This document shows positions 1-8,412 of a DNA stretch of 64,000 nucleotides, piece by piece (positions within the stretch are counted from its first letter, which is position 1; every line of letters begins with the position of its first letter). The stretch is from CAZAZQ01 sp964489705 (GTDB lineage: Bacteria; Zixibacteria; MSB-5A5; GN15; FEB-12). Position numbers and translations under genes: made by a program. The notes under the pieces were generated by a model that worked only from the letters and a program-made list of their open reading frames with translations, did no database searches and was not told where the DNA came from. The DNA lies in the NCBI GenBank assembly GCA_964489705.1, contig CAZAZQ010000003.1, forward strand, positions 1 to 64,000. The letters are read 5' to 3'.

Positions 1-1
1 A

Positions 2-526
2 CGACAAGAAGACAATTCCCCCAATCCCGACTATAATCTCATTGCCCAACTCTATCGTCGTTTGCAGGCAAATTACGTCAATAATTATAATTACGCCGGT
101 GCCGGAGATTTCCACATCGGTGAACAGGAAATGATGCGCAAGGCAAAAGGGAGCGGCTGGAAAATCTGTAGACGGGTGTTTTGCGCTAATTTCATTTATA
201 TGTTGTTCTCCTATTACGGTGAGAGTTTTCTCCTGCCGCTGTTTTGGTTAGCGGCTGCTCTGTTCGGTTTCCCGCTGTGGCTGCTGTGTAAGACAAGCGG
301 GTACACTCTCAGTTGGTCAGGGGAATTCTTCTGGCGTGTCCCCGACTACTGGGATGTCTTTTACACCAACCTCTCCTTTCTTACGTTCAACCGCTCCGGC
401 ATCAAGGAGATGCTCACTTCGCCGCGCCAGTGCGGAATCGTAGCGTTCGAGAGTATCGTTGTCGTGGTGTTGGTGACGTTGTTCGTTTTGGCGCTGCGGC
501 GGAAGTTCAAGCGCAAGACCTTTTGA
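2..526 (+). CDS. Membrane protein, 5'-truncated by the window edge
   Basis: The reading frame is open from base 2, so this is the C-terminal part (about 174 codons) of a longer protein; a TTG at 62 is an internal codon and need not be a start. The segment NYAGAGDFHIGEQEMMRKAK resembles the linker that follows pentapeptide-repeat domains in membrane-anchored proteins (family resemblance, inference). Two hydrophobic stretches follow: a long one with YMLFSYYGESFLLPLFWLAA and a last one with VVVVLVTLFVLAL, ending in a basic tail RRKFKRKTF. This fits a membrane anchor with the basic end in the cytoplasm. The function is not recognised. The first palindromic repeat starts about 20 bases after its stop. 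Confidence 0.6.
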   Translation, partial: RQEDNSPNPDYNLIAQLYRRLQANYVNNYNYAGAGDFHIGEQEMMRKAKGSGWKICRRVFCANFIYMLFSYYGESFLLPLFWLAAALFGFPLWLLCKTSGYTLSWSGEFFWRVPDYWDVFYTNLSFLTFNRSGIKEMLTSPRQCGIVAFESIVVVVLVTLFVLALRRKFKRKTF

Positions 527-548
527 GCGAAGTGAAAGTAACAGTGGA

Positions 549-619
549 GTAGAGAAGGTCTCGGAGAGACCTGCCGAAGAGTTAAGGAAATGGCAGGTCT
601 GTCCCAGACCATGCCCTAC
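549..619. repeat. Dispersed two-hairpin palindromic element, copy 1
   Basis: A 71-base element with outer ends GTAGAG/CCCTAC and two internal hairpins, GGTCTCggaGAGACC and GGTCTGtccCAGACC, separated by about 20 unconserved bases. The same layout recurs at 645, 36567 and 56160, and a half copy lies at 29949. It has no coding signal of its own and lies just downstream of a gene. It resembles REP/MITE-type non-autonomous elements; no transposase is linked to it. Confidence 0.75.
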
Positions 620-644
620 CAAAACTGCCACGGAGATAAGTGGA

Positions 645-717
645 GTAGGGAAAGTCTCGAAGAGACTTGCCAAATATGAAAAAGGTGATGGCAGGTCTGT
701 ACCAGACCATGCCCTAC
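645..717. repeat. Dispersed two-hairpin palindromic element, copy 2
   Basis: A 73-base copy in the same orientation as the copy at 549, starting 25 bases after that copy ends. Ends are GTAGGG/CCCTAC, with inner hairpins AAGTCTCgaaGAGACTT and GGTCTGtacCAGACC. The G-to-A changes in the first stem are matched by C-to-T changes on the other arm, so the pairing is kept. Compensatory change suggests that the folded form matters. Confidence 0.75.
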
Positions 718-927
718 CAAAAGATGATAAAGAAAAAGCAACGGTCTGTGATCGCTGTTCTGCTCCGGGTGAAACGCCGGAAAAAGAGCTTGATTTTTGG
801 GCGCTCGGTTGGCATACTGAAGGCAGCGAAATTTCCGCACCGATGAAAGTGAACATATTCTTTATCTTGGGTATAAAGAGAAACTGGAAATAAGGCAGAA
901 GACATACAAGCAGTTAGGGTTAGTCGA

Positions 928-1269
928 ATGAAATTTAAGGATTATCTGGAAGGCGATGTCGTCGTTTTCGAAATCTCCGGTAAAATCATGGGCGGCGAAG
1001 AGACGACTATGTTTCACGGCAAAATCCACGAATACATCAACCAGAAGAAAAATAAAATCGTGGTCGATCTGGCGAAAGTCGATTGGATGAACTCGGTCGG
1101 ACTGGGAATGCTCATCTCCGCCATGACCACGGTAAAAAACGCCGGGGGACGGTTTGTCCTTGCCAACATCACCAAAATCGAATCCATCCTGACCGTCACC
1201 CGCTTGATTACCGTTTTCGAACATTACGACAGCCGCGAAGAAGCCATCAAAGCTCTGTCCGGCTCATAA
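928..1269 (+). CDS. STAS-domain protein, anti-sigma factor antagonist-like
   Basis: The 113-residue product is a single STAS domain, the usual size for SpoIIAA/RsbV-type antagonists. These bind an anti-sigma kinase and are switched off by phosphorylation of one serine. The core strand-turn-helix is visible as KIVVDLAKVDWMNSVGLGML, and Ser56 sits where the phosphorylated Ser/Thr normally is. No anti-sigma kinase or PP2C phosphatase lies next to it, so the partner is unknown and a role outside sigma control (for example polarity or lipid-asymmetry systems) cannot be excluded. It ends at a strong bidirectional terminator facing the convergent HD-GYP gene. Confidence 0.85.
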   Translation: MKFKDYLEGDVVVFEISGKIMGGEETTMFHGKIHEYINQKKNKIVVDLAKVDWMNSVGLGMLISAMTTVKNAGGRFVLANITKIESILTVTRLITVFEHYDSREEAIKALSGS

Positions 1270-1290
1270 AAATAAGCATCCCCTCATGCA

Positions 1291-1318
1291 AAAAAAGCCC
1301 CAATCTCGGGGCTTTTTT
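1291..1318. terminator. Bidirectional Rho-independent terminator
   Basis: Stem AAAAAAGCCCC/GGGGCTTTTTT with loop AATCTC, so it has a T-run in both directions. It lies between the stops of the convergent STAS and HD-GYP genes and can serve both. Confidence 0.9.
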
Positions 1319-1338
1319 GCGTCTGTTTTCTTTTGTGC

Positions 1339-2322
1339 TCAGATGTCCGCCAAGCCGGTCGGACCCATCAGTTGAGCAAAAGCGCGCAGGAAGCGCTCAT
1401 CGTACGCGCCTTTCATCGAGAACATGATTTTCAGGGCGGGGAAAGTCTCCATCGCCTTCTGGTAGACCCGCTGGGTGGTCATGGCGTCGAAGGAATCGGC
1501 AATCGCCACCAGCTTGGAGTAGTCGTGCATTTCGTCGAGCGAAAGTTTGTTGGGGTAGCCGCTGCGGTCGCCCCGCTCGTGGTGCTGGAGGACCGGGTAG
1601 TAGGACGCCGAGGAAAGCTCGTCGGTTTCGTTGAGAATTTCGATGCCCCACTTGGGATGTTTTTTGATGATTTCGTACTCGATGGAATTGAGAGTGGTGC
1701 GCTTGTTGAGAATGCGCTCCGAGACCCGCGATTTGCCGATGTCGTGCAGGAGCGCCCCGACGCCCAGCTCGTTGAGGAACTGTTCATCGTTGAAGCCCAA
1801 CTGTCTCGCCAAAGCGACCGCGAAAGTACAGACATTGACGGAGTGGGTGTAGGTATAGTAATCGAAGGAGGTGATTTTGAGCAGGTTCAAGAAAGCGTCC
1901 CGCCCCTTGAGGATGTAGTCGACCGTGTTGGTCACCAGGTCCTTCGAGCGGCGGATATTGTCTCCGTAGGTGGGATTGGCGAGGACGTCCCGCACCAGAT
2001 TGGTCGAAGTTTCGTACAGGATACCGGCTTTCTTTTCCTCTTCGATGTTCGGGTCGGCGAGTACTTTGCCGAGGTTTTTCTCCATGTACTGCTGATATTT
2101 TGCCCGGCTTTCGGTGGTGATATACAGCCGTTCGACATTATTCTCCAGCAGCTTCTGGCGGGTGCGGTCGGTGAAAGGCAAATCCGCCGAACGGTAGAGC
2201 ACCAAGCTGCGGTTGACTTTGATATACAGGTCGAAATCCAGAACCGTATCTATCCGCAGCGAATCAAGATATATCGGGATAAAGGGTTTATTGACCTTGC
2301 TTTTTGTTGCCAGTGATGACAT
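1339..2322 (-). CDS. HD-GYP domain protein, probable cyclic-di-GMP phosphodiesterase
   Basis: The 327-residue product has an N-terminal region (about 1-145) of unclear fold, of the kind often found before HD-GYP domains, followed by an HD-GYP domain. The metal-binding pair is in LLHDIGK (His193-Asp194), and the family hallmark HHERGDRSGYP spans residues 247-257. HD-GYP enzymes hydrolyse c-di-GMP to pGpG or GMP, so the gene probably feeds into lifestyle or motility signalling. There is no receiver domain or membrane segment, so the input signal would act through the N-terminal region. The gene is transcribed alone and convergent with the STAS gene. A strong ribosome-binding site is not obvious before the ATG. 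Confidence 0.88.
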   Translation of the reverse strand: MSSLATKSKVNKPFIPIYLDSLRIDTVLDFDLYIKVNRSLVLYRSADLPFTDRTRQKLLENNVERLYITTESRAKYQQYMEKNLGKVLADPNIEEEKKAGILYETSTNLVRDVLANPTYGDNIRRSKDLVTNTVDYILKGRDAFLNLLKITSFDYYTYTHSVNVCTFAVALARQLGFNDEQFLNELGVGALLHDIGKSRVSERILNKRTTLNSIEYEIIKKHPKWGIEILNETDELSSASYYPVLQHHERGDRSGYPNKLSLDEMHDYSKLVAIADSFDAMTTQRVYQKAMETFPALKIMFSMKGAYDERFLRAFAQLMGPTGLADI

Positions 2323-2419
2323 CAGCGGTAACTCTACATTTGTTCTCCGTGAGCTTTTTCCGGCTCAGGGCTGTTCTCTTCTTATCTTTGCTCTTATCGG
2401 CAAAAACAGCCGCAGGATT

Positions 2420-2455
2420 AAAAAAAAGCCCCCCGAACAGGTCGGTAGGGCTTTG
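2420..2455 (-). terminator. Rho-independent terminator of the unknown gene at 2487-3107
   Basis: Read on the minus strand: AAAGCCC ... GGGCTTTTTTTT with a loop of about 14 bases. It starts about 30 bases after the stop of the minus-strand gene at 2487 and lies upstream of the HD-GYP start, so it separates the two genes. Confidence 0.75.
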
Positions 2456-2486
2456 TAGGAGGGAACTATGTATCTTAAAAGTTACT

Positions 2487-3107
2487 CTATGAACCGTAAT
2501 TTTTGATGGTCGTCAGCACCGACTGCAACGAGTTGGTGATCTCAGTCAAAATTTTGGAGTACCGCTTGAGCAGTTCCGAATACTGCCAGCGCATTTGGAA
2601 GGCTTTTTCCGGGAAGTCGAAAATCTCAAGCAGCGTCGTCTTGTAGATTTCGTCGATATATTTGATGACATAGTAGGGATATTCGGGGACATTGGGATCG
2701 TTGACTTCACCTTTGCTCAACCGGTCGCGGTAGACTTCCACTTTCTCAAGCATGACCGTCCCGAAACACCAGGGCGTCATGATAACGCCCAGATTGGCGC
2801 CGTCGGTGTAAAACCGGATAATCGTCCGCAACAGCAAATCGACGATTACCCCCTTGGCGCGATAGTAGGAAATCGTTTCCGTCTTCTCGGGAGAGATCTG
2901 CTTGAGCTTTTCATCCAGCTTCTGCCGCTCGGCAAGCGCTTTGGCGTACGTTTTTTCAAGGAACCGGTAGTAATCCTCGAAATACACTTTCGTGTTCTCC
3001 GACAGGGACATAATGAAATATCCCCGGTCGTCCTTGCGAATTTTCGGCTCTTTGGTCGACGCCAAACGCTCGGGAGAGAAGCCTCTTTGAAATCTGTTGT
3101 CTAACAT
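2487..3107 (-). CDS. Hypothetical protein, helical, 206 residues
   Basis: No family recognised. The start is supported by AAGAGGA just before the ATG; a second ATG at residue 33 (MSLSENTKVYFED) is an alternative. The protein has no signal peptide or membrane segment. It is rich in charged residues and aromatics and looks mostly helical (for example SENTKVYFEDYYRFLEKTYA), with a last third of alternating hydrophobic and polar residues suited to coiled-coil or helical packing. It has its own terminator, so it is probably a single-gene unit. A structural or regulatory cytoplasmic role is possible, but nothing in the sequence fixes it. Confidence 0.7.
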   Translation of the reverse strand: MLDNRFQRGFSPERLASTKEPKIRKDDRGYFIMSLSENTKVYFEDYYRFLEKTYAKALAERQKLDEKLKQISPEKTETISYYRAKGVIVDLLLRTIIRFYTDGANLGVIMTPWCFGTVMLEKVEVYRDRLSKGEVNDPNVPEYPYYVIKYIDEIYKTTLLEIFDFPEKAFQMRWQYSELLKRYSKILTEITNSLQSVLTTIKNYGS

Positions 3108-3473
3108 ATCCTCTTTTCACCAAAGTTTTATGTTCTGCCCTTCCCATAGCATAGGCTATGCCATCTCCCGTCAATCCCCCCGCCGGCAGCGGAGTTGAAT
3201 GTTATCTTATTGCTGTAGAACAAGATATAAAATTATGACGACGTTTCATCCCTGTGGAACGTTACGTTTCCCACAAGCTGAAAGTATGCAAACCAAGTCA
3301 CTTTCTCCGTGACTGTGTATTTTCCTGCAGACATTTCAATACCGCTCAGCAGGTGAAAACCCTTTATTTTCTGCCGAAAAATACTCTTCTCTAACAAAAG
3401 AATCGTTCCGCAACAGCCGAAAACTTTATTGATTTTGCATTGCTCATAATTTTTATGGAGGGTCACAAAAAAT
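3108..3473. other. Divergent intergenic region
   Basis: About 366 bases between the minus-strand hypothetical gene and a small plus-strand gene. A minus-strand frame at 3233-3466 (77 codons, GTG start) is open but lacks a ribosome-binding site and a recognisable domain; I do not call it a gene. The region is AT-richer than its surroundings and presumably carries the divergent promoters, but no clean -35/-10 pair stands out. Confidence 0.4.
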
Positions 3474-3668
3474 ATGTGCAGTTGGCAGGGTACTGAAAAA
3501 CGTCGGCGGAAAAAACAAAAGTCGAAGCATCGCCGACACCACCACCATCATCGCGACGAGCACGGCGGATCGTACCTCACCAAAGCTCGACGCCGTCAAC
3601 GAAAGGAGTTAAAGAACAAAATCGAATCGTTGCTGCTCATGGAGTTGGAAGAAAGCGAAGAGCTGTAA
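3474..3668 (+). CDS. Small His-rich basic protein
   Basis: A 64-codon gene preceded by GGAGGG with 11-base spacing. The N-terminal half is extremely basic and contains five consecutive histidines (KSKHRRHHHHHRDEHGG). The C-terminal part is a Lys/Arg then Glu/Leu-rich helix (KNKIESLLLMELEESEEL). This arrangement could bind metal, nucleic acid or the ribosome, but no family is recognised and the assignment is open. It stands alone, with a terminator about 135 bases downstream. Confidence 0.5.
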   Translation: MCSWQGTEKRRRKKQKSKHRRHHHHHRDEHGGSYLTKARRRQRKELKNKIESLLLMELEESEEL

Positions 3669-3802
3669 GAGTACCGAAAGAGCACATTTTATCTCACCGC
3701 TCGCAACTAAATCGAACAACTTGTATTCCCCCAGCGGGTTAGTGCGCCTGTGAGAAAAGATATTCGCTTGGGTGCGCTTTTCCATTCATTTTTCACGATA
3801 TA

Positions 3803-3823
3803 GGGGGGAAATGCCCCCTTTTT
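3803..3823 (+). terminator. Rho-independent terminator
   Basis: Stem GGGGG/CCCCC with a short AAATG-type loop, followed by TTTTT. It lies downstream of the small His-rich gene and just upstream of the promoter for the YCF48 lipoprotein. Confidence 0.75.
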
Positions 3824-3840
3824 GTTTTGCACATTTTCAT

Positions 3841-3867
3841 TTGACATCCGTCTGTTGCTTGTATAAG
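3841..3867 (+). promoter_or_regulatory. Putative sigma70-type promoter of the YCF48 lipoprotein
   Basis: TTGACA at 3841-3846 and TATAAG at 3862-3867 with a 15-base spacer, slightly shorter than ideal. It would start transcription about 40 bases before the start codon. Confidence 0.5.
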
Positions 3868-3915
3868 TTTACCCAGTTGTGGTAAGTAACTATAAGTACT
3901 TGGAGGAAGTGCACT

Positions 3916-5859
3916 TTGAAAATGAAAAAACATTTTGCCTTGAAGATGTCGGCTCTCATAGCGGGGATGCTTTTATTGACCTTGGTATTCGGCGGGTGCA
4001 GCAGCGACGAGGAAGGACCCACCGAATCGCAAAGCACGGCGTGGACACTCCATGAACCGATTCTGGAAGCGAATCAACTTCGCGCCGCCTATTTCGTGAA
4101 TCAAAACGAAGGATGGGTGGTCGGGAGAGAGGGTGTCGTTCTTCACACTACCGACGGCGGCGCCACCTGGGCGTACCAAGTCAGCATTACCAATCAAGAT
4201 TTGTGGGATGTTACGTTTTTTGATACCGATACCGGCTGGGCAGTAGGCGAAGGGGGCAAGCTCATCCGGACGATCGACGGCGGTGAAAACTGGGTGAATA
4301 CTCTTTTTGACACCATTACCGGCGACATCATGGCGCTCGATTTTGAGGACGCCAGCAACGGCTGGGCGGTCGGAGAGTATGGAACCGTCATTTATACCGA
4401 GGACGGCGGCCGACGCTGGCAGCGGGATACCAGCAGCGGTTTGGACGTGGCTGTTACCTTGCGCGGGGTGGACTTCTATGGGAATGTCGGGGTGGCGGTC
4501 GGCGATGACGGTACCGTCATCCGTACCACTCGCACCGGCGGCGTCTGGTCTGACTGGGCGGTCTTTGGTGCCGGTACGGAAACTCTGTGGGATGTCGTCA
4601 TGGTCAGTGAAACGGTCGGTTGGGCGGTCGGTGAGAACGGAACCATCGTGACCACCACCGATGGCGGGCAGACCTGGACGCCGCAAACCAGCGGTGTAAC
4701 CGTAACGCTCATGGACGTTGCCTTTTCCAGCGCCACGACCGGTATCGTCGTCGGAATGGATGGAACGATTCTCTCAACGAGTGACGGCGGTTCCACCTGG
4801 ACGCCGGTGAACAGCACCACTTGGAAAGATTTGTACGGCGTCTATCTCGGTTCCCAGAACGAAGCGTGGGCGGTCGGTTCGCTGGTAATTCTCCATTCGA
4901 CCAACGGCGGCGGCAGTTGGACGGAAACCCCAAGCGGTACCGCTCCTTTTGTCACCCTTATGGATATTACCTTTGCCAACGCCGATGTCGGCTGGGCAGC
5001 CGGGTTCGGCGGCATGATTATGAAAACCACCGACGGCGGCGAGCATTGGACCTGTCTCAAGCGCGGCAAGTTGTTTGACGTTGCCGATATGTGGTTCTCA
5101 GACCTTCATTTCTTGGATACACTCAACGGCTGGTGCCTCGGCGGCTCGGGGTTGCTTGCCGTCTATTCCGGCACGTTGCTGCGCACCACCGACGGCGGAA
5201 AGCACTGGACGACACAGACGTTCGACTCCACCCAATGGCTCTATGGCATGACCTTCGTGGATTCCCTGAGAGGTTGGCTAGTGGGCGGTGATCATGCCGA
5301 ACCATTCAGCAGCGGGGTCATTTTCCGCACCACTGACGGTGGCACCACCTGGGATACTCTCACCTTGCCGGTGGAAAATCAGTTGGAGGATGTCAGCTTC
5401 GTCGATGCCAACAACGGCTGGGCGGTCGGATACGGCGGAGTTATTCTCCATACCACCGACGGGGGTGATACCTGGGTGAACCAGAATACCGACACGACAT
5501 TTACCCCCACGTTCTACGGCGTTGCCGCTACCGATTCGCTGCACTGCTGGGTGGTCGGTAAGCAAGGGATTATCTACTATACCGCGGATGCGGGAGCAAA
5601 TTGGACTGTTCAAAACTCCGGGACGACAGCCGACCTGACGGCGATTACATTCGTCGGCTCGACCGGCTGGGTCGTTGGGGCGAGCGGAACCGTTCTCTAT
5701 ACCGAAGATAACGGCACGACGTGGAGTTCCACGCCGAGCGGAACGGGGAACACTCTGCTTAGTGTTGAATTCATCGACGCCGATAACGGTTGGATTGTCG
5801 GCGGGAACAGCAGTGGTGGTGTCGGCACAATACTTTCGACAACTACCGGTGGGAAGTAA
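3916..5859 (+). CDS. Lipoprotein with YCF48/BNR-like beta-propeller repeats
   Basis: The 647-residue product begins with a lipoprotein signal peptide ending in LVFGGC, so it is lipidated and exported. The rest is about a dozen repeats of the form GWAVGxxGxIxxTxDGGxxW, the YCF48/photosystem II stability factor-like and Asp-box pattern that folds into beta-propellers. Such proteins are common in candidate phyla; their ligands are mostly unknown and the family name does not imply photosynthesis. Start: TTG at 3916 lies 8 bases after GGAGGA, while the in-frame ATG at 3922 is also possible. The gene has its own promoter and terminator. A second, smaller YCF48 protein is at 56306-57244. Confidence 0.85.
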   Translation: MKMKKHFALKMSALIAGMLLLTLVFGGCSSDEEGPTESQSTAWTLHEPILEANQLRAAYFVNQNEGWVVGREGVVLHTTDGGATWAYQVSITNQDLWDVTFFDTDTGWAVGEGGKLIRTIDGGENWVNTLFDTITGDIMALDFEDASNGWAVGEYGTVIYTEDGGRRWQRDTSSGLDVAVTLRGVDFYGNVGVAVGDDGTVIRTTRTGGVWSDWAVFGAGTETLWDVVMVSETVGWAVGENGTIVTTTDGGQTWTPQTSGVTVTLMDVAFSSATTGIVVGMDGTILSTSDGGSTWTPVNSTTWKDLYGVYLGSQNEAWAVGSLVILHSTNGGGSWTETPSGTAPFVTLMDITFANADVGWAAGFGGMIMKTTDGGEHWTCLKRGKLFDVADMWFSDLHFLDTLNGWCLGGSGLLAVYSGTLLRTTDGGKHWTTQTFDSTQWLYGMTFVDSLRGWLVGGDHAEPFSSGVIFRTTDGGTTWDTLTLPVENQLEDVSFVDANNGWAVGYGGVILHTTDGGDTWVNQNTDTTFTPTFYGVAATDSLHCWVVGKQGIIYYTADAGANWTVQNSGTTADLTAITFVGSTGWVVGASGTVLYTEDNGTTWSSTPSGTGNTLLSVEFIDADNGWIVGGNSSGGVGTILSTTTGGK

Positions 5860-5892
5860 CTTTTCCGCCTTTACGATAGAGAGCTTTTCGAA

Positions 5893-5921
5893 CGGCAGGA
5901 GTGTTTTCCTCCTGCCGTTTT
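5893..5921 (+). terminator. Rho-independent terminator
   Basis: Perfect 9-base stem CGGCAGGAG/CTCCTGCCG followed by TTTT, about 35 bases after the YCF48 lipoprotein stop. Confidence 0.9.
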
Positions 5922-5964
5922 GACTTTTATGAGAAAAAGTACCTGTAATTTCGTTTAATCTTGT

Positions 5965-7080
5965 ATGAGAATCTGCCATTTTGCGGACAGTCACCTCGGC
6001 GCCGGCGCCAACCATCCCAAGAGAGGGAAAAGCGGTTTGACCCTCCGCCAGGAGGATATCATCAACAGCTTTGCGGAAGCAGTTGACAAAATCATCGCTC
6101 TCAAGCCGGATGTCTGTATCCACGCGGGAGATCTGTTCGACACGGTCAGGCCTATCAATACCGTTATGGCGATTGCCGCCTTTCATCTCTACCGGTTGGC
6201 GGAAGAACATGGCATTCCTACCATCATCATCAGCGGCAATCACGACGCCCCGAAACAGCCTCATGTCGGAGCGGCGATCGAGGTTTTTCGTCACATCGAC
6301 AATTTGTATGTCGCCGGTGGCACCACCCTGGACGTTTTCGAGATACAAGGAACAAAATTTTTCGCTCTGCCCTATTGTCTTTCACCCTCGCTTCAAACTC
6401 AGGAACTGGAAAAATGCCAGCCGGATCCGCACGCTGCCTACAACGTGCTCATCGCTCACGGCATAGCGGCGGGAATGCCGGAATTTTCCATGGCGGAACT
6501 GGGCGAGTTGGAAATCCCGCTTGACGTGTTCTCACGCTTCGACTACACCGCGTTGGGGCACTTCCACAACTTCTCTGCTGTGGCACCGCGAGCGTACTAT
6601 TCCGGCTCCACGGAGCGGTTGTCCCAGGCGGAGCGAGAGACTGCCAAGGGCTTTCTGGAAGTAGAGCTCGATCCTTTTGAGGTTCGCTTTCACGAGGTAA
6701 CCTGTCGGCCGATGGTCGACCTTGCCCCCATTGACGCCGTCGGGAAACGAGGTGACCAACTTGCCGAGCTTATCCGGGAAAAAATCGAAACCGTCGACAG
6801 CAGCGACAAAATCGTGCGGGTGAAAGTGGAAGGAGTCAGCGAAGAAACGTTGAAGACTCTCCCTGCCGACGTGCTGAACGAATTGAAGCAAAAGTCGTTC
6901 TCCTTGAACATCCAATTCGAAAAAGAAACGACTGAAAGTAACGAGGTAACCTTCGGGCACTCCGCCATCGGCAAGCTTGACAAGAGCTTTTTACAGTTTT
7001 TGGAGAGCGTGGACTTGCAAGGGTTCGACAAAGAGCGCTTGCGGGAAGAAGCCTTGAAATATCTCAATATGGAAGAATGA
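5965..7080 (+). CDS. SbcD/Mre11-type DNA repair metallophosphoesterase
   Basis: The 371-residue product carries all the phosphoesterase motifs of the SbcD/Mre11 nuclease family: DSHLG (Asp8, His10), GDLFD (Asp56), GNHD (91-94), AHG (His165) and GHFH (199-201). The C-terminal third matches the capping region in position. These enzymes cut DNA ends and hairpins, normally in a complex with the SMC-like ATPase SbcC/Rad50. Here no sbcC follows: the next gene is convergent, only 55 bases away. So either sbcC lies elsewhere or this is a stand-alone paralogue of the YhaO type. No strong ribosome-binding site precedes the ATG. Confidence 0.85.
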   Translation: MRICHFADSHLGAGANHPKRGKSGLTLRQEDIINSFAEAVDKIIALKPDVCIHAGDLFDTVRPINTVMAIAAFHLYRLAEEHGIPTIIISGNHDAPKQPHVGAAIEVFRHIDNLYVAGGTTLDVFEIQGTKFFALPYCLSPSLQTQELEKCQPDPHAAYNVLIAHGIAAGMPEFSMAELGELEIPLDVFSRFDYTALGHFHNFSAVAPRAYYSGSTERLSQAERETAKGFLEVELDPFEVRFHEVTCRPMVDLAPIDAVGKRGDQLAELIREKIETVDSSDKIVRVKVEGVSEETLKTLPADVLNELKQKSFSLNIQFEKETTESNEVTFGHSAIGKLDKSFLQFLESVDLQGFDKERLREEALKYLNMEE

Positions 7081-7135
7081 CCGCCCCGCTTTTTTGGAAT
7101 TTTACTACCCCCTCCTTGGGAAAACCCGGTCGAAA

Positions 7136-7666
7136 TCACCGCGTCCGGCGATAGCGCCGGACAGCTTTGACAATCAGCGGAACCAATACCAACTGCAGGG
7201 CAATCCCCGGCAGTCCTGTGACCATCGCTCCTCCGGCGGAGAAAAATTTAGCCGCCGTATACGGAAGCTCCATAAACCGCCCCAGAACAAACAAACCGAC
7301 GCCGAACATCAAGCGTCCCATCACCATCGCCGTTATCAGCGCTAAGTAGATATTCCAGCGCCACCGGCCGTAGGTGATACCGGCAATCAACCCGTACATC
7401 GGCAGCTCCAACGACATCAATGCTACCGCATAAGTCGGCGGCATCCCCGTCAGCAAATTCGACAGGCCGGGTGCCAACAACCCGACCACCACTCCGCTTG
7501 CGGGACCGACCAGAAAACCCGCCAGCAGTACCGGCAGGTGCATCGGCAAAAAGACCCGTCCCGCCGCCCCGAAAGAGTGGAACGCCACCGGTAAAAGTAC
7601 CGCCAGGGAGAGGTAAAGCGCCGAATGAGAAACGAAGGTGATTTTCTTTGAGGCTTGTGGTGCCAA
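7136..7666 (-). CDS. ECF transporter S component-like integral membrane protein
   Basis: The 176-residue protein is almost entirely hydrophobic, with five or six membrane segments. It has the S-component look, with GRVFLPMHLPVLLAGFLVGP followed by a second glycine-rich helix. S components capture a vitamin or its precursor and work with a shared EcfT/EcfA energising module, none of which is nearby, so a group II (shared) system is likely; the substrate is not readable. The start is uncertain: TTG at 7666 is the longest in-frame choice and no ATG lies near it. The methyltransferase stop is 13 bases upstream, so the two genes probably share a transcript. Confidence 0.7.
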   Translation of the reverse strand: MAPQASKKITFVSHSALYLSLAVLLPVAFHSFGAAGRVFLPMHLPVLLAGFLVGPASGVVVGLLAPGLSNLLTGMPPTYAVALMSLELPMYGLIAGITYGRWRWNIYLALITAMVMGRLMFGVGLFVLGRFMELPYTAAKFFSAGGAMVTGLPGIALQLVLVPLIVKAVRRYRRTR

Positions 7667-7679
7667 GAGGCAAACAACT

Positions 7680-8285
7680 TTATTTTGAGTTTATCGCGCA
7701 GGCAATGTAAAGTCCCGGCTGGTCATCAATTTTGATGTCGGTAAAATGGCTGCTATCGAGCATGGCGCGGAGTTTGTCTGCCGGTGGAATCTCGTCATGT
7801 TCGACTACGCCGCCCATTTGTTGGTGCATCTCCGACAACTCTTTTGAAGAAACGAGATGGAAAATGCAGAAGCGGGCATCCGGTTTGAGGACGCGGTGAG
7901 TTTCTTGGATGGCTTTTTGTTTATCGGAAAAATGCGGAAAAGCGGAGCACGCCACCGCCATATCAAAGGTCGAATCGACAAACGGCAGCATCGTGGCATC
8001 AGCGTCGACGACGTTGACGTTGTCAAACGGAAAATTCCGATGGGCGACCTGCACCATCTTAATGGAAAAATCCACGCCTGTGACGGAACCGTTCTCACCA
8101 ACCTTCCGGCGTAACATATCAAACAACACCCCCGTTCCGCACCCGAGGTCGATAATGTCCATCCCCGGTTTTACACCCAGCTTATCCACAATATGGGCAA
8201 GCCGTTCCAGGTCCTCTGCCGTGAACATGAGGTCCCATTCGGCAGCCAACAAATCAAAAAAGGCTTGATGCTTATCATGTGTCAT
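7680..8285 (-). CDS. Class I SAM-dependent methyltransferase
   Basis: A Rossmann-fold methyltransferase with the SAM-binding motif I IIDLGCGTGVLFDML, the acidic motif II at GVDF, and motif IV region MAVACSAFPHF. This is the UbiE/Methyltransf_11 type. I chose the ATG at 8285 (201 codons); the frame stays open to a TTG at 8321, but that would add only a short unconserved tail. The downstream ECF S component starts 13 bases later on the same strand, which could link the methyltransferase to metabolism of the imported cofactor, but the substrate cannot be deduced. Confidence 0.8.
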   Translation of the reverse strand: MTHDKHQAFFDLLAAEWDLMFTAEDLERLAHIVDKLGVKPGMDIIDLGCGTGVLFDMLRRKVGENGSVTGVDFSIKMVQVAHRNFPFDNVNVVDADATMLPFVDSTFDMAVACSAFPHFSDKQKAIQETHRVLKPDARFCIFHLVSSKELSEMHQQMGGVVEHDEIPPADKLRAMLDSSHFTDIKIDDQPGLYIACAINSK

Positions 8286-8412
8286 CAAACCTATATTATA
8301 TTGCTCTCGGGCGGATGTCAATAGCCAGAAGCGAAGTTTGGAAAGGTATTTTGCCGGTAATTTCCTTTGTTACAAGCCCGGTTAGGGCAAGTCCGTGCCC
8401 CGAGAAGTCAGC

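Larger units (their letters stand above)
527..927. other. Intergenic stretch holding two palindromic repeats
   Basis: About 400 bases between the first gene and the STAS gene. It contains the two palindromic elements. From about 723 to 888 one forward frame stays open with a protein-like composition (for example ATVCDRCSAPGETPEKELDF) but has no start codon near its beginning, so it may be a gene remnant or chance. No clear promoter for the STAS gene could be picked out. Confidence 0.4.

Noticed and set aside
723..888. Open forward frame with CDRCSAPGETPEKELDF
   Set aside because: There is no start codon or ribosome-binding site and the upstream part of the frame reads through two palindromic repeats. 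Possibly a remnant, but not callable.
1333..2316. Long plus-strand ORF of 327 codons
   Set aside because: It lies opposite the HD-GYP gene, whose motifs are clear; the plus frame has no recognisable domain and is a mirror of biased codons.
3233..3466. Minus-strand 77-codon ORF
   Set aside because: GTG start without a ribosome-binding site and no family; GKYTVT recalls surface-protein tails but is too short to judge.
5278..6348. Minus-strand ORF of 356 codons
   Set aside because: It spans the end of the YCF48 gene, a terminator and the start of the SbcD gene; both plus-strand genes are well supported.
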